Virus record (IMG/VR): IMGVR_UViG_3300030450_002596
Coordinates: 1 to 33,621 of that record
DNA from: a virus
Strand: one strand, 5' to 3'
Length of the DNA: 33,621 nucleotides
The notes beneath the pieces are model-generated. The model saw only the letters and a program-made list of their open reading frames with translations. It was not told the origin of the DNA and searched no databases. Below are positions 22,802-30,682 of this stretch, piece after piece (position 1 is the first letter of the stretch; each line of letters starts with the position of its first letter). The translations under genes and the position numbers were made by a program.

Positions 22802-24016
22802 TTATACAACAACCTCGAAGATTGTTTTCTTTTTCTTTCTTTTCTCTGTTGATTTTGCATTATAAGCCTCCAATGACTCGTTAATGTCATAACCCTCACC
22901 ATCTGCGTGCTGAAGATCAACCTTTATTCCATCCCTATTACCATTCTTGTAAAATATGTAGCAATTCTGACTTGCTCTGCCATTTAAGTTGAGGGCTTTC
23001 TCACTATAATCATTTGCCCCTACCATCGAAGATGACCTACCAAAATTATCGCCCACTCTAGCTGAGTGAACGTGACCAAATATCACATAGTCAATTTTTA
23101 TGCCTTTCAGCGAATATCTGCCTGCGATTTGGTTTACTGAGGTATCTAATTTTCCTCTTAGTGAACCATGCCCATGCAGCATTAATAAATTTTGACCTGC
23201 GACATTTAGCACTAATTCTGATGGATCTCCATGTATGAATTTAACACTATTTTTCCTAAATAAATACCTTAAACATTGAAAAATTGTATAATCATAATTA
23301 TCTGTCGCTACAACATCACTCCAGCCCATTTCCTTGTTCGCTCTACCTTCATTACCTACAACCGATGCGACAGTTACATTAAAATCATCAGATAGGTCTA
23401 TAATAGCTTGTTGCAATATGTCCACCCCAAGAAATGTGGCTTTAGCTCTATTCGTAGCTTGATTTAAAAGCTCATCTAGCCTTCTATCACTATTCATAAG
23501 GTCACCTGTCAATGCCACTACCATATTACTCACGCCTGCTGTCTTAAAATAGGTTCTAGCCTTATTTACAAAATATCTTATTCGTGTTGAAGCAACTTTG
23601 AAATCATATCTGTTGTTTTCTAATTCCACCAACTCGTTGAAGTGGACATCTGATAATTGCAATACTCCTACTGCATTTTTATTAGACTTAAACTTTCTAG
23701 TTGTTGTGTTTAATTTGTTTTTGTCAAAAAGCTTTACTAATTCCTTAGAATACTCCTCTACTGCGTTCTCAATTCTAGCGTGTTCACGAAACGCTTTGTT
23801 TTGTATTCTGTTGTTGTCCTGTGCTTTTTGTTTCTGCTTAGATAATCTTACATTCTCTCGTATGACATCGTGATCAGCATCCCATATAGGCACAACTGTC
23901 TTTGACCGACATTTGATACAACCATACCTTTGCTTGTCTGTTGTAGCGCACTTTCCCTGCTTAGACAATCCTATATGGTAGCAATTAGGACAAACTAACT
24001 TCTTTGGGTCTATCAT
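22802..24016 (-). CDS. Metallophosphoesterase with N-terminal zinc ribbon, 404 aa
   Basis: The N-terminus has Cys9-x2-Cys12 and Cys33-x2-Cys36 in a zinc-ribbon arrangement. The calcineurin-like phosphoesterase motifs follow in order: SDVH (D123, H125), GD (171-172), GNEGR (221-225, where the family usually has GNH), HGH (281-283) and GHVH (314-317). A helical linker with many Lys and Glu joins the two parts. It probably is a phosphodiesterase acting on nucleic acid or a nucleotide. In the late operon, next to the lysozyme, it could act on host DNA, cell-envelope phosphates or packaged DNA. The ribosome site GGAGGTCA is strong. Confidence 0.8.
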   Translation of the reverse strand: MIDPKKLVCPNCYHIGLSKQGKCATTDKQRYGCIKCRSKTVVPIWDADHDVIRENVRLSKQKQKAQDNNRIQNKAFREHARIENAVEEYSKELVKLFDKNKLNTTTRKFKSNKNAVGVLQLSDVHFNELVELENNRYDFKVASTRIRYFVNKARTYFKTAGVSNMVVALTGDLMNSDRRLDELLNQATNRAKATFLGVDILQQAIIDLSDDFNVTVASVVGNEGRANKEMGWSDVVATDNYDYTIFQCLRYLFRKNSVKFIHGDPSELVLNVAGQNLLMLHGHGSLRGKLDTSVNQIAGRYSLKGIKIDYVIFGHVHSARVGDNFGRSSSMVGANDYSEKALNLNGRASQNCYIFYKNGNRDGIKVDLQHADGEGYDINESLEAYNAKSTEKRKKKKTIFEVVV

Positions 24017-24034
24017 TGACCTCCTGGCTTTGCG

Positions 24035-24460
24035 TTATTGCGACTTTATAATTTCGCTTAATTCTTTAGCCCTATTAGGACTATCTGACCTCGCCCATTT
24101 ACTATCGAGCATCTCCTCCGCAGCCATTAAAAAGTTATCTTCTTTAATGTATTTTATAGTTTTCTTAAATTTTTTAACGCCAGAAAAGCCTATTTGGAAA
24201 ATCATATTGACTAAAACGTCTTGAACTGGCTCTTGTTTATCAAAAAACCAAGAGTCCCAATCCTCATCTCCTTGTATTCTGGCTAATATACCTCGTATTT
24301 TCTTGTCGAGGATCAAGTCTGCAATTTCTTCATCCATAAATAAATCTTTAATTGCAAATCCATAGCCTATAGTATCGTAACCATTAGGGCATTTATATAC
24401 ACGAGGTTCGTAGCCTTCGTGCTTCTTTAACGATTCTTTTAAATTGCCTAGGTCTCTCAT
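24035..24460 (-). CDS. GH24 lysozyme (endolysin), 141 aa
   Basis: The T4-lysozyme-type catalytic pattern Glu-x8-(Asp/Cys)-x5-Thr is present as Glu15, Cys24 and Thr30 (HEGYEPRVYKCPNGYDTIGY). The Cys variant is established in P1 Lyz-like enzymes. Downstream helices (VLVNMIFQIGFSGVKKF, MAAEEMLDSKWA) match the family core. It has no signal peptide or SAR segment, so release needs one of the nearby holin-like proteins. Its start overlaps the preceding gene as ATGA. Confidence 0.88.
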   Translation of the reverse strand: MRDLGNLKESLKKHEGYEPRVYKCPNGYDTIGYGFAIKDLFMDEEIADLILDKKIRGILARIQGDEDWDSWFFDKQEPVQDVLVNMIFQIGFSGVKKFKKTIKYIKEDNFLMAAEEMLDSKWARSDSPNRAKELSEIIKSQ

Positions 24461-24621
24461 TTTTTTTTACCCCAGTCAATTTTATCGTAGTTCTTTTTAT
24501 ACTGTTCATCTGCCAAATCTATTCTCAACCAGTCACCTTTTCCATTCCTGTTTAAATCTCCTTTTTTTCTTATCACTCTATATTGACCAGTAGTTGAGTT
24601 TGCGTGTGGGTTAGCAGCCAT
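24457..24621 (-). CDS. Small hypothetical protein, 54 aa
   Basis: I use ATG 24621, just after the preceding TAG, rather than the longer reading frame that would run into the previous gene. The product reads MAANPHANSTTGQYRVIRKK and ends DKIDWGKKK. It is basic, polar and without cysteines. It lies between the capsid-following gene and the lysozyme and overlaps the lysozyme start by four bases. Function unknown. Confidence 0.55.
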   Translation of the reverse strand: MAANPHANSTTGQYRVIRKKGDLNRNGKGDWLRIDLADEQYKKNYDKIDWGKKK

Positions 24622-24622
24622 A

Positions 24623-24787
24623 CTATTTACCCTTCTTTGATGCCTTCTTTGGCTCAGAGTATGGAGAAAAATCCTTTCTGCCATTTACTCTATGCCATAA
24701 TCCTGATTCAACTAAATTTTTTGCTTCTTTTGTATCTGAATCTTTTAACACAGCTATGTTTCCACCAATATTTTTTAAATATATCAT
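24623..24787 (-). CDS. Small Lys-rich protein after the capsid gene, 54 aa
   Basis: ATG 24787 has GGAG upstream (ATGGAGAATTT), and the longer frame would run through the terminator hairpin. The protein has a compact strand-helix part (IYLKNIGGNIAVLKDSDTKE...LVESGLWHRV) and a Lys-rich tail (EPKKASKKGK). In size and tail it resembles the gene after the tail tube protein (15236-15418), though the folded parts are not alike. It could be a capsid decoration protein. Confidence 0.55.
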   Translation of the reverse strand: MIYLKNIGGNIAVLKDSDTKEAKNLVESGLWHRVNGRKDFSPYSEPKKASKKGK

Positions 24788-24804
24788 AAATTCTCCATTT
24801 GAAT

Positions 24805-24830
24805 AAAGGGGGCAGTTGCCCACCCCCTTT
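24805..24830 (-). terminator. Hairpin after the major capsid gene
   Basis: AAAGGGGG and CCCCCTTT (24805-24812 and 24823-24830) form an eight-base-pair, GC-rich stem with a ten-base loop, 20 bases downstream of the capsid stop and 18 bases before the next start. A short T-rich tract (TTTATT) follows on the transcribed strand. It is probably a partial terminator or a stabiliser that raises capsid mRNA relative to the genes downstream. Confidence 0.55.
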
Positions 24831-24849
24831 AGTATTAACAACTTACTGA

Positions 24850-25824
24850 TTATGAAGCATTAACAAAATTAAGTCCCATTAAGTTTGTTGCACTATCTAG
24901 TAGTTTAACTCCATATATCATGTCTGCGATTACTTTAGTACCAAGGTAATCAACATCATATTGTGATTGTAGTCTTACATCTTGAGATGCAGCGAAGGCA
25001 CAAGCCTCGGGTACATATACAGCTCCACTTCTATTTGTTCCCCCAGTTGATATAGCTTGAGAGAAAAATACATTCATGCCATATATAAGTCCTACAGCGC
25101 CAGTAGAAACATGGCTTCCAGAAGCAGCGTTTGTTCCTGAAGGGATTGCATCTTGTCTTACAAAGTAAGAGCCAATTCCTGCTGTTGGATTTAATATGTC
25201 TGCAAGTAACAAGTGATTAACTGCCATTGAGCATCTATTCGGATCTATATCTAGGTTATAGAGACTTGCTAGTATGCTTTCCAAGTCAGCAGTAGCCATA
25301 GCATCATCTGCTGTTAGAGTTACTGTTGTCTGGAATCCATCTAGTTCTGCCCATAGATCTGTTTCAACTTTTCTAGCTAAAGACTCACCGAACATTTTAG
25401 CATATTTACTAATTAGTTCATATTGAGCTTGTATTGTAAGTATATCTTCAAATATCTCAGCTTGATAAATGTGAGATGTTATTGGAAGGTTTACTGCTGT
25501 TACATCGTGAGCTTGAGGTGTAGAACCCTTATTTGTGTCCCAAGCAACTGCTGAAGATCCAGTTTTTGACTGCGCAGTTTGCATTAAGATTGCAGGGATG
25601 TTAATAGAGTCACCTTTGTTTTTTACTAATGCACTATAATCGCTAACAGAACCTCTAAGTTTATTAGTTTGCATAAAGAAGCTATATATAGCATCCGACC
25701 ATAAATCTGGTATAAATCCAGCACCAGATGTTGTATCCATAAGGTCACCAACTGCCATTTGCAAGTCATTACCCGCAGCACCATTATGAACCCAACCTTC
25801 AATTTTATTTAATAAATAATTCAT
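24850..25824 (-). CDS. Major capsid protein, 324 aa, with leader shared with the tail tube protein
   Basis: Start ATG 25824 follows AAGGAG and a small TACCT/AGGTA hairpin (25835-25848). Residues 1-24 are the leader shared with the tail tube protein (GWVHNG at 10-15, LQMA at 21-24). The body matches HK97-type major capsid proteins: IPDLWSDAIYSFFMQTNKL near 38, an E-loop-like strand region SINIPAILMQTAQ, SHIYQAEIFEDILTIQAQYE, a long spine helix, and a C-terminal P-domain with MAVNHLLLADIL and GTKVIADMIYGVKLL. A scaffold gene is upstream. No prohead protease is seen. Confidence 0.82.
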   Translation of the reverse strand: MNYLLNKIEGWVHNGAAGNDLQMAVGDLMDTTSGAGFIPDLWSDAIYSFFMQTNKLRGSVSDYSALVKNKGDSINIPAILMQTAQSKTGSSAVAWDTNKGSTPQAHDVTAVNLPITSHIYQAEIFEDILTIQAQYELISKYAKMFGESLARKVETDLWAELDGFQTTVTLTADDAMATADLESILASLYNLDIDPNRCSMAVNHLLLADILNPTAGIGSYFVRQDAIPSGTNAASGSHVSTGAVGLIYGMNVFFSQAISTGGTNRSGAVYVPEACAFAASQDVRLQSQYDVDYLGTKVIADMIYGVKLLDSATNLMGLNFVNAS

Positions 25825-25850
25825 TGTTTCTCCTTACCTGAAAAGGTAGT

Positions 25851-26390
25851 TTAATTTCGCTTGCTTCTATCTCTAGCTTGATTAACAATATCTGACCAGT
25901 TCTCTCTTAATTCTTCGGCAGATAATTTTGTCCAATCTCTTGGAAGCTCTTTGTATCCTCTCGGATTTCCAGCAACTTCTGGAGCATTTGGTTTAGATGA
26001 AGCAAATTTACCAGTTACATATTCGAGAGTATCAAGATCTAATCCCGACAATCTCTCTCTATCTTCTTCAGGTGCTGCCTCTAAAAGAGAATTTCTGCGA
26101 TTTTCCTCATACTTGTTCCACTTCTGTGCTGTAGCACTTAACGTTTCATTTTCGGAAGACACCTTTTCATATAAGGCTTTAAAATCTTCTTTTTCTTTCA
26201 ACTTTGCTTCTTCTGCACTAGCAAGTTTCTTTTCAAGTTCGGCTAACCGAGTTTCAGCATCCTGCGACCTTTTACGATACTTTTTGCTTTCTGCTACTAA
26301 TGAACTAACATCGGTCGAGTTATCAGTTGTTTCTGTGGTAGGTTGCTCACTTACTGTTTCGCTAACTTCCTGACTATTTTCTTGTGACAT
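25851..26390 (-). CDS. Scaffold protein, 179 aa
   Basis: The acidic, Ser/Thr-rich N-terminus is followed by a long coiled coil (SKKYRKRSQDAETRLAELEK on to LKEKEDFKALYEKVSSENE, residues ~35-85). A short helical C-terminus (LSAEELRENWSDIVNQARDR) probably binds the capsid protein directly downstream, as in other scaffolds. It is the first gene of the late leftward operon. GGAGG (26393-26398 on the reverse strand) sits five bases before ATG 26390. Confidence 0.75.
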   Translation of the reverse strand: MSQENSQEVSETVSEQPTTETTDNSTDVSSLVAESKKYRKRSQDAETRLAELEKKLASAEEAKLKEKEDFKALYEKVSSENETLSATAQKWNKYEENRRNSLLEAAPEEDRERLSGLDLDTLEYVTGKFASSKPNAPEVAGNPRGYKELPRDWTKLSAEELRENWSDIVNQARDRSKRN

Positions 26391-26400
26391 ACTGCCTCCA

Positions 26401-26431
26401 TATATAGTTTTTTTTTATTACAAACACACAA
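26401..26431 (-). promoter_or_regulatory. Candidate late promoter for scaffold-capsid operon
   Basis: On the reverse strand TTGTGT (26426-26431) and TATATA (26401-26406) are 19 bases apart, followed by GGAGG and the scaffold start. It lies back to back with the terminase promoter, the two -35 boxes being only four bases apart, so the two promoters may compete or share an activator. Confidence 0.45.
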
Positions 26432-26435
26432 TATC

Positions 26436-26465
26436 TTGTATGTTTCCTACTTCGTAACTTATATT
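26436..26465 (+). promoter_or_regulatory. Promoter of the packaging operon
   Basis: TTGTAT (26436-26441), an 18-base spacer and TATATT (26460-26465) match the form of the two other TATATT promoters. Fourteen bases separate the -10 from ATG 26480, and AGGTT is the only weak Shine-Dalgarno candidate, so the 5' leader would be very short. Confidence 0.5.
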
Positions 26466-26479
26466 AGGTTGTATTAAAA

Positions 26480-27805
26480 ATGCAAACTTTTAATAATAAT
26501 CTAAAAAAATTTAAGGAAAAATGGTTTGACTTTATGGAGTATAAGCCCCATAATGGTCAGATTAAATTGCACTTTCCCACGAAGGGAGAGTCAAGGTTTT
26601 TTGTCATGGTTTGTGGTCGTAGGTTCGGAAAATCTACAGCAGCAGCGATGGAGGCAACTTATTACGCATCCCAGCCAAATAAAAGAATATGGCTTGTTGG
26701 ATTATCCTACGATAAAGCAGACATTATGTTTAGAGAAGTTTGGAAGCGTATGGTTATCGGTAAGGCTAATGATATAGATAAAGCCTCTGAGAAAGAACGA
26801 TATATACGCTTTAAGTGGGGTAGTGTCGTAGAGGCGAAATCAGCAGATAACCCAGACTCTTTAGTTGGAGCTGGTCTTGATCTCCTTGTTATTGATGAAG
26901 CTGCTAAGGTTAAGAAGAAGATATGGGAAATGTATCTATCACCAACACTTGCTGATGTAAAAGATAGTAAATGTATTTTTATTACTACCCCGCAAGGTTT
27001 TAATTGGATTTACGATTTGTTTTTATTAGGTAAGTCCGATATTTTATGGGAATCTCATCAAGCACCTTCTTGGGAGAACCAATATGCGTTTCCCGAAGGT
27101 AAGAGTGACCCGTTTTTAATAGAACGTAAAAGAAATATGTCAAAGGAGATGTTTGACCAGGAGTTTGGTAGCGCATTTACTTCCTTTGAGGGTAAGGTAT
27201 ATCCTTTTGATAGGAATACCGATGTTGGACATTATCCATATAATCCAAACTACCCAACTTTCTGTTCTATTGATTTTGGATATAGGATGCCAGCAGTGGG
27301 CTGGTTTCAAGTCCATAGAATACAAGGTGAATGGCATATAAATGTAATTGACGAAATTGTACACGAGAAAAACATAAAGACAGATGAGCTTATTAATAAA
27401 ATTAAATCAAAACCTTACAATGTTAGAACTTACTATGGAGATCCAGCAGGGATGCAAGCTCAAGGTCAGTCAGGATTGGGAGATATAGAAATTTTTAGAA
27501 GAAACGGAATTAATGTAAGGTCAATAAGAGATAAGGTATCAAGGAATATTGCTTCAGGAATTAGCCACGTTAGAGGATTTATTGAAAACGCCAATGGCAA
27601 TAGGTATTTACATTTGGATAATAAATGCTTGGGATTGGCTGAAGATTTGGAAAACTATCGCTATCCAGAAGCTGTTGAAAACAAAGATTTGAAGCCTGAG
27701 CCACTAAAAGATGGAAGACACGACCATGGATGTGATATGCTTAGGTATTTTTTTATAAATCAATTTCCAATAAAACGAAACAAAATAATCACGAGGAATA
27801 GATAA
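26480..27805 (+). CDS. Terminase large subunit, 441 aa
   Basis: The Walker A-like motif GRRFGKST lies at 46-53, the Walker B motif LLVIDE at 135-140 and the ATPase coupling motif TTP at 169-171. The C-terminal nuclease follows with SIDFG (Asp265), YYGDPAG (Asp321) and a distal DHGCDMLRYFF (Asp near 424), an RNase H-like arrangement. It powers DNA packaging and cuts concatemers. It overlaps the portal start (TAATG) and leads the rightward packaging operon. The small subunit candidate is far away, on the other strand. Confidence 0.9.
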   Translation: MQTFNNNLKKFKEKWFDFMEYKPHNGQIKLHFPTKGESRFFVMVCGRRFGKSTAAAMEATYYASQPNKRIWLVGLSYDKADIMFREVWKRMVIGKANDIDKASEKERYIRFKWGSVVEAKSADNPDSLVGAGLDLLVIDEAAKVKKKIWEMYLSPTLADVKDSKCIFITTPQGFNWIYDLFLLGKSDILWESHQAPSWENQYAFPEGKSDPFLIERKRNMSKEMFDQEFGSAFTSFEGKVYPFDRNTDVGHYPYNPNYPTFCSIDFGYRMPAVGWFQVHRIQGEWHINVIDEIVHEKNIKTDELINKIKSKPYNVRTYYGDPAGMQAQGQSGLGDIEIFRRNGINVRSIRDKVSRNIASGISHVRGFIENANGNRYLHLDNKCLGLAEDLENYRYPEAVENKDLKPEPLKDGRHDHGCDMLRYFFINQFPIKRNKIITRNR

Positions 27806-29112
27806 TGACTACAGTAGAACAAATAATAGCAGAATCGATAAAGGAATATAAATTAGGTCAGGCTCAAGCTAGGCGGAAGGAAATATATAAGCTAATAGAC
27901 TATTACGCTGGTACTGAGACTCAAAAATACATACAGGGGTATTTTGATGCTGATGCTTTTAGAGAAATTCCAGTTTATAGTGCAAATTTCACAAAAAGAT
28001 TCATCAATAAGATGTCAAGAATCTATAATGTTGGAGCAAATCGTAATGTTAGCTCCAGATATGATGAATTGACTGTCAAAAAAGATGCGAAGATGAAACA
28101 TATCGAAAAAATGACAAGACTTGTTGGATCTGTAGCCACTCAAGTGATTTATAGAGATGATTCTGAAATGCCTCACTTTGATTATCGCCCCGTCTATTAT
28201 TTTGATGTTCACATGGCAGATAACCCTTTTGTCCCCACAGCTATCACTTATCCTATCCTTCATAACGTAAATGAAGTATATGATACTCGTAAATTAGAAT
28301 ATGCTTACTGGGATAAGAGTATTTATGCTCATTATGACGAGGATGGGAATATAATTGAGGAATACGAGCATGGATATGGAGTTATTCCTTTTGTTTTTAC
28401 CCACAGGGAGAATCAAATAGATTCATTCTTCGTGGAGGGCGCTTGTGATATTGTAGATTGTAATGAACAGGTTAATATTACAATGACAGAGCTTCAACTT
28501 GGTCTTAGATTCCAAATGTTCGGTCAGCCTTTTGTTACAGGCGTATATAGTGATAAAGGAATGAAAAGAACGGGATCAGATTCGATTTTAGACTTACCAG
28601 AGGGTGCAACTTTCGGCATCGCATCTCCTGGTGGGGATATTCAGTCTGTAATAGAGAGCGTTAAGTTCCAAGTAGATCTTGTAGCGCAGAATAATCACTT
28701 ATATGTGCAATTTGCTCAAGATGGAGGCGAAGTTCCTTCAGGTATTGCACTTAAAATTAAAGATTTGGAGAGATTTGAAGATTATCAAGACGATATTGAG
28801 CTTTGGAGAATGTACGAACATGAATTATATCATATTGAGCGTGCAATCGCTGGATATAATGGAATTAGTCTTCCAAATGAGCTTAAACTTGATTTTATTG
28901 AGCCAGAATATCCGAAGTCAGTTCAAGATCAAATATTAATGGATAATCACGCACTTCAAAACAACCTAATAACTCAACCGCAGCTAATGCAAAAGTATAA
29001 TAAGGATTTATCTATAGAGGAGGCTACAGAAATTGTCAAAGCAAACAAACAAGAAAACGAGCAACAATCAATCTTTGAGAGAATACGTCAGCAAGCTCAA
29101 AGAACTTCATAA
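27805..29112 (+). CDS. Portal protein, 435 aa
   Basis: The protein follows terminase directly and has portal features of the SPP1 gp6 type: N-terminal helical wing with DYYAGTETQKYIQG, a stem and clip region in the middle (HRENQIDSFFVEGACDIVDC) and a crown-side C-terminus rich in Gln and Glu (NKQENEQQSIFERIRQQAQR). The length is at the short end for portals. It forms the dodecameric DNA gate. Its last 79 bases overlap the next gene. Confidence 0.82.
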   Translation: MTTVEQIIAESIKEYKLGQAQARRKEIYKLIDYYAGTETQKYIQGYFDADAFREIPVYSANFTKRFINKMSRIYNVGANRNVSSRYDELTVKKDAKMKHIEKMTRLVGSVATQVIYRDDSEMPHFDYRPVYYFDVHMADNPFVPTAITYPILHNVNEVYDTRKLEYAYWDKSIYAHYDEDGNIIEEYEHGYGVIPFVFTHRENQIDSFFVEGACDIVDCNEQVNITMTELQLGLRFQMFGQPFVTGVYSDKGMKRTGSDSILDLPEGATFGIASPGGDIQSVIESVKFQVDLVAQNNHLYVQFAQDGGEVPSGIALKIKDLERFEDYQDDIELWRMYEHELYHIERAIAGYNGISLPNELKLDFIEPEYPKSVQDQILMDNHALQNNLITQPQLMQKYNKDLSIEEATEIVKANKQENEQQSIFERIRQQAQRTS

Positions 29113-29269
29113 AATAGATATTGAAATTGATGGAGATATTTCCGAAATTATAGCAGACCCCAAATTGTGGGGAGAATCAATCGCAAACAAGATTTTGCTT
29201 AAAAATGTTAATAAAATAATGAAGTCACGAAAGCTCGGAGAAGAATTTGGCAAAACCATTATCAGTTAA
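29033..29269 (+). CDS. Small packaging-module protein, 78 aa, TTG start
   Basis: TTG 29033 is preceded by GAGGAGG (29017-29023) at normal spacing, and both lie inside the portal gene, so the overlap is supported. The protein is basic at the N-terminus (SKQTNKKTSNNQ) and helical after it (KLWGESIANKILLKNVNKIM), a size and place fitting a small head-tail connector or head protein. No family recognised. Confidence 0.6.
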   Translation: MSKQTNKKTSNNQSLREYVSKLKELHKIDIEIDGDISEIIADPKLWGESIANKILLKNVNKIMKSRKLGEEFGKTIIS

Positions 29270-29720
29270 AATCACCTCAAACTTTAGTTTCTCTAAATTA
29301 GCCAAGAATGTAGATAAGATATTAAATGACTCTAGGCTATCTGTAGCTGAAGGATTGGCGAATAAAACCAAAAAGAATATTACCGATGGAAAGCTGCAAC
29401 GTTTGAGCGATGCGACCATTGAAGCTCGTGCAGCAGGTAGATCATCATTCACAGGACACAATCCAAGCCCTACAAGCGATAAAACACCACTTCGCTATAC
29501 TGGTAGGCTACTAAAATCAATAAAAGCAACAGAAAAGGGAGTAGAAGGAGAGTCTTACGGATTAAAGCATCATGAGGGCTACACAAATGATACTAAATTC
29601 TTTGGCGAGAAAAGAGCAGTGCCTGATAGACCATTTTTGGCAACAGAATTTGAAAAGAAAGAGGGAAAGGTGATTAAATCCAAAATTATTGATAAAATGA
29701 ATAAGGCGATGAAGAAGTAA
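29247..29720 (+). CDS. HK97 gp10-like head-tail joining protein, 157 aa, TTG start
   Basis: TTG 29247 has GGAG (29237-29240) six bases upstream. The protein shows the family pattern: an N-terminal helix region, then LRYTGRLLKSIKA, a His-containing strand (LKHHEGYT) and RPFLATEFEKKEGK near the end. These proteins complete the head-tail joint or virion morphogenesis. Two successive TTG starts in this operon are unusual but both have good ribosome sites. Confidence 0.72.
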   Translation: MAKPLSVKITSNFSFSKLAKNVDKILNDSRLSVAEGLANKTKKNITDGKLQRLSDATIEARAAGRSSFTGHNPSPTSDKTPLRYTGRLLKSIKATEKGVEGESYGLKHHEGYTNDTKFFGEKRAVPDRPFLATEFEKKEGKVIKSKIIDKMNKAMKK

Positions 29721-30259
29721 TGCCAGAAGAATATGAAAATTTAGAGGAGTTTTTAGATGCCGAAGAAATCGAACAACAAGACGAAGACACCCTGCTCTGG
29801 GTTGCCCTCGGACTTGCTTATGGAATTGATGTTCTTGCTTCAAGAATTGAAAGAGAGATTGCTGTCCTTAGAGGGTCTGGAGTCGGAGACAGCGCAATTA
29901 TCCAAATTTTATCAGATGATCTCCGAACTGGCGGACGAATCTTCGGAGAGTTTCGAAATTCTATTAGACGAGGAATTGTTGGAGGAATTATGCAGGGCTT
30001 TAGAGTCGGACAAGATAATATTTATGGGGATAACGTAATGATGAGATGGGTAAGCGTTGGATCTCCTAAAATATGTGCAGATTGCGAATCTCGGGTAGGT
30101 GAAGTTGATACCTGGGAGAATTGGCAAGCTCTAGGACTTCCAGCAAGTGGTTTTTCGGTCTGTAAGGAAAACTGCTACTGCCAACTGATACCAGAAGACA
30201 TACCTATTGACGATAAAGTCATTATTCAGGGTGTTGGTGGGGTTGAATCTACTAGATAA
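29720..30259 (+). CDS. MuF-like minor head protein, C-terminal type, 179 aa
   Basis: The C-terminus holds the Mu gpF/SPP1 gp7 signature: RWVSVGSPKICADCESRVG, then a WENWQALGLP turn and FSVCKENCYCQLIP. The four Cys (C-x2-C and C-x3-C-x-C) can bind zinc. The N-terminal half is acidic and helical. MuF-type proteins lie beside the portal and enter with the DNA in some phages. This one is short, so it may lack the long N-terminal domain. It is the last gene of this block, seven bases from the convergent gene. Confidence 0.75.
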   Translation: MPEEYENLEEFLDAEEIEQQDEDTLLWVALGLAYGIDVLASRIEREIAVLRGSGVGDSAIIQILSDDLRTGGRIFGEFRNSIRRGIVGGIMQGFRVGQDNIYGDNVMMRWVSVGSPKICADCESRVGEVDTWENWQALGLPASGFSVCKENCYCQLIPEDIPIDDKVIIQGVGGVESTR

Positions 30260-30266
30260 ACCTTAA

Positions 30267-30419
30267 TTACTTATATTTCTTAATAATCGGCTTAATCTTT
30301 TTCCACAATTTATCATCCTTCTTAGACTTGGTTGTTTTTACAATCAAATCCCCGACTAATAATAAAACTGCAACTCCGCCCTTCTTAGCTATCCACCTCG
30401 CTAGTAGTGTTTGTATCAT
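30267..30419 (-). CDS. Small basic membrane peptide, 50 aa
   Basis: Start ATG 30419 lies inside the end of the preceding gene. The product has one membrane segment (GGVAVLLLVGDLIV) in a basic protein (KKGG before; KTTKSKKDDKLWKKIKP after). Proteins with this KKGG...GDLIVK...TKSKKDD pattern recur in phages, to my memory, without a known role. It ends seven bases from the MuF gene with no terminator between them. Confidence 0.65.
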   Translation of the reverse strand: MIQTLLARWIAKKGGVAVLLLVGDLIVKTTKSKKDDKLWKKIKPIIKKYK

Positions 30420-30588
30420 TTTTGGCTTTTTCCCTCGCTTGTTCGTTTAGATCAATCAAATGCTTCTGAAAATCACCAGTATCTTCCTTGTAATCAACGT
30501 AAGCACTAAAAACTCTCTGTAATTGACTTAATTGAGTCGTTAGCCACTTAATCGCATTATCTCTATCTTTGTTTGTTGGTTTTGGCAC
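30385..30588 (-). CDS. Small helical protein, 67 aa, GTG start
   Basis: The protein starts at GTG 30588 after GGAAGGAAGAAAC. It is polar and helical (KWLTTQLSQLQRVFSAYVDY, then FQKHLIDLNEQAREKAKND) with an acidic end. It overlaps its neighbours on both sides in other frames (26 and 35 bases). Composition hints at a coiled-coil accessory protein of the terminase or head. No family recognised. Confidence 0.6.
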   Translation of the reverse strand: MPKPTNKDRDNAIKWLTTQLSQLQRVFSAYVDYKEDTGDFQKHLIDLNEQAREKAKNDTNTTSEVDS

Positions 30589-30682
30589 GTTTCTTCCTTC
30601 CTTTTTTCTTTTTAATTACTTTTGGCGGCTCTGTTCCCCACCACTGTCTAAATGATTCTAATAATTTATATGCGTTTTTCAT
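30563..30682 (-). CDS. Tiny basic protein, 39 aa
   Basis: ATG 30682 follows AGGAAAAAGA. After KLLESFRQWWGTEPPKV the peptide becomes a run of Lys and Arg ending KTNKQR, so it should bind nucleic acid or a membrane. It overlaps the next gene by 26 bases and the previous one by 17, in different frames. Short, but the ribosome site and its place in the overlapping chain support it. Confidence 0.55.
   Translation of the reverse strand: MKNAYKLLESFRQWWGTEPPKVIKKKKGRKKRAKTNKQR

Noticed and set aside
24457-24841. Longer starts (24684 and 24841) for two small genes after the capsid gene
   Set aside because: They would run through the terminator hairpin or deep into the neighbouring gene. ATG 24787 and ATG 24621 have local ribosome sites.
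25951-26373. 140-residue forward ORF opposite the scaffold gene
   Set aside because: Antisense shadow with Ser/Phe-rich composition and no ribosome site; the scaffold frame has a clear coiled coil and ribosome site.
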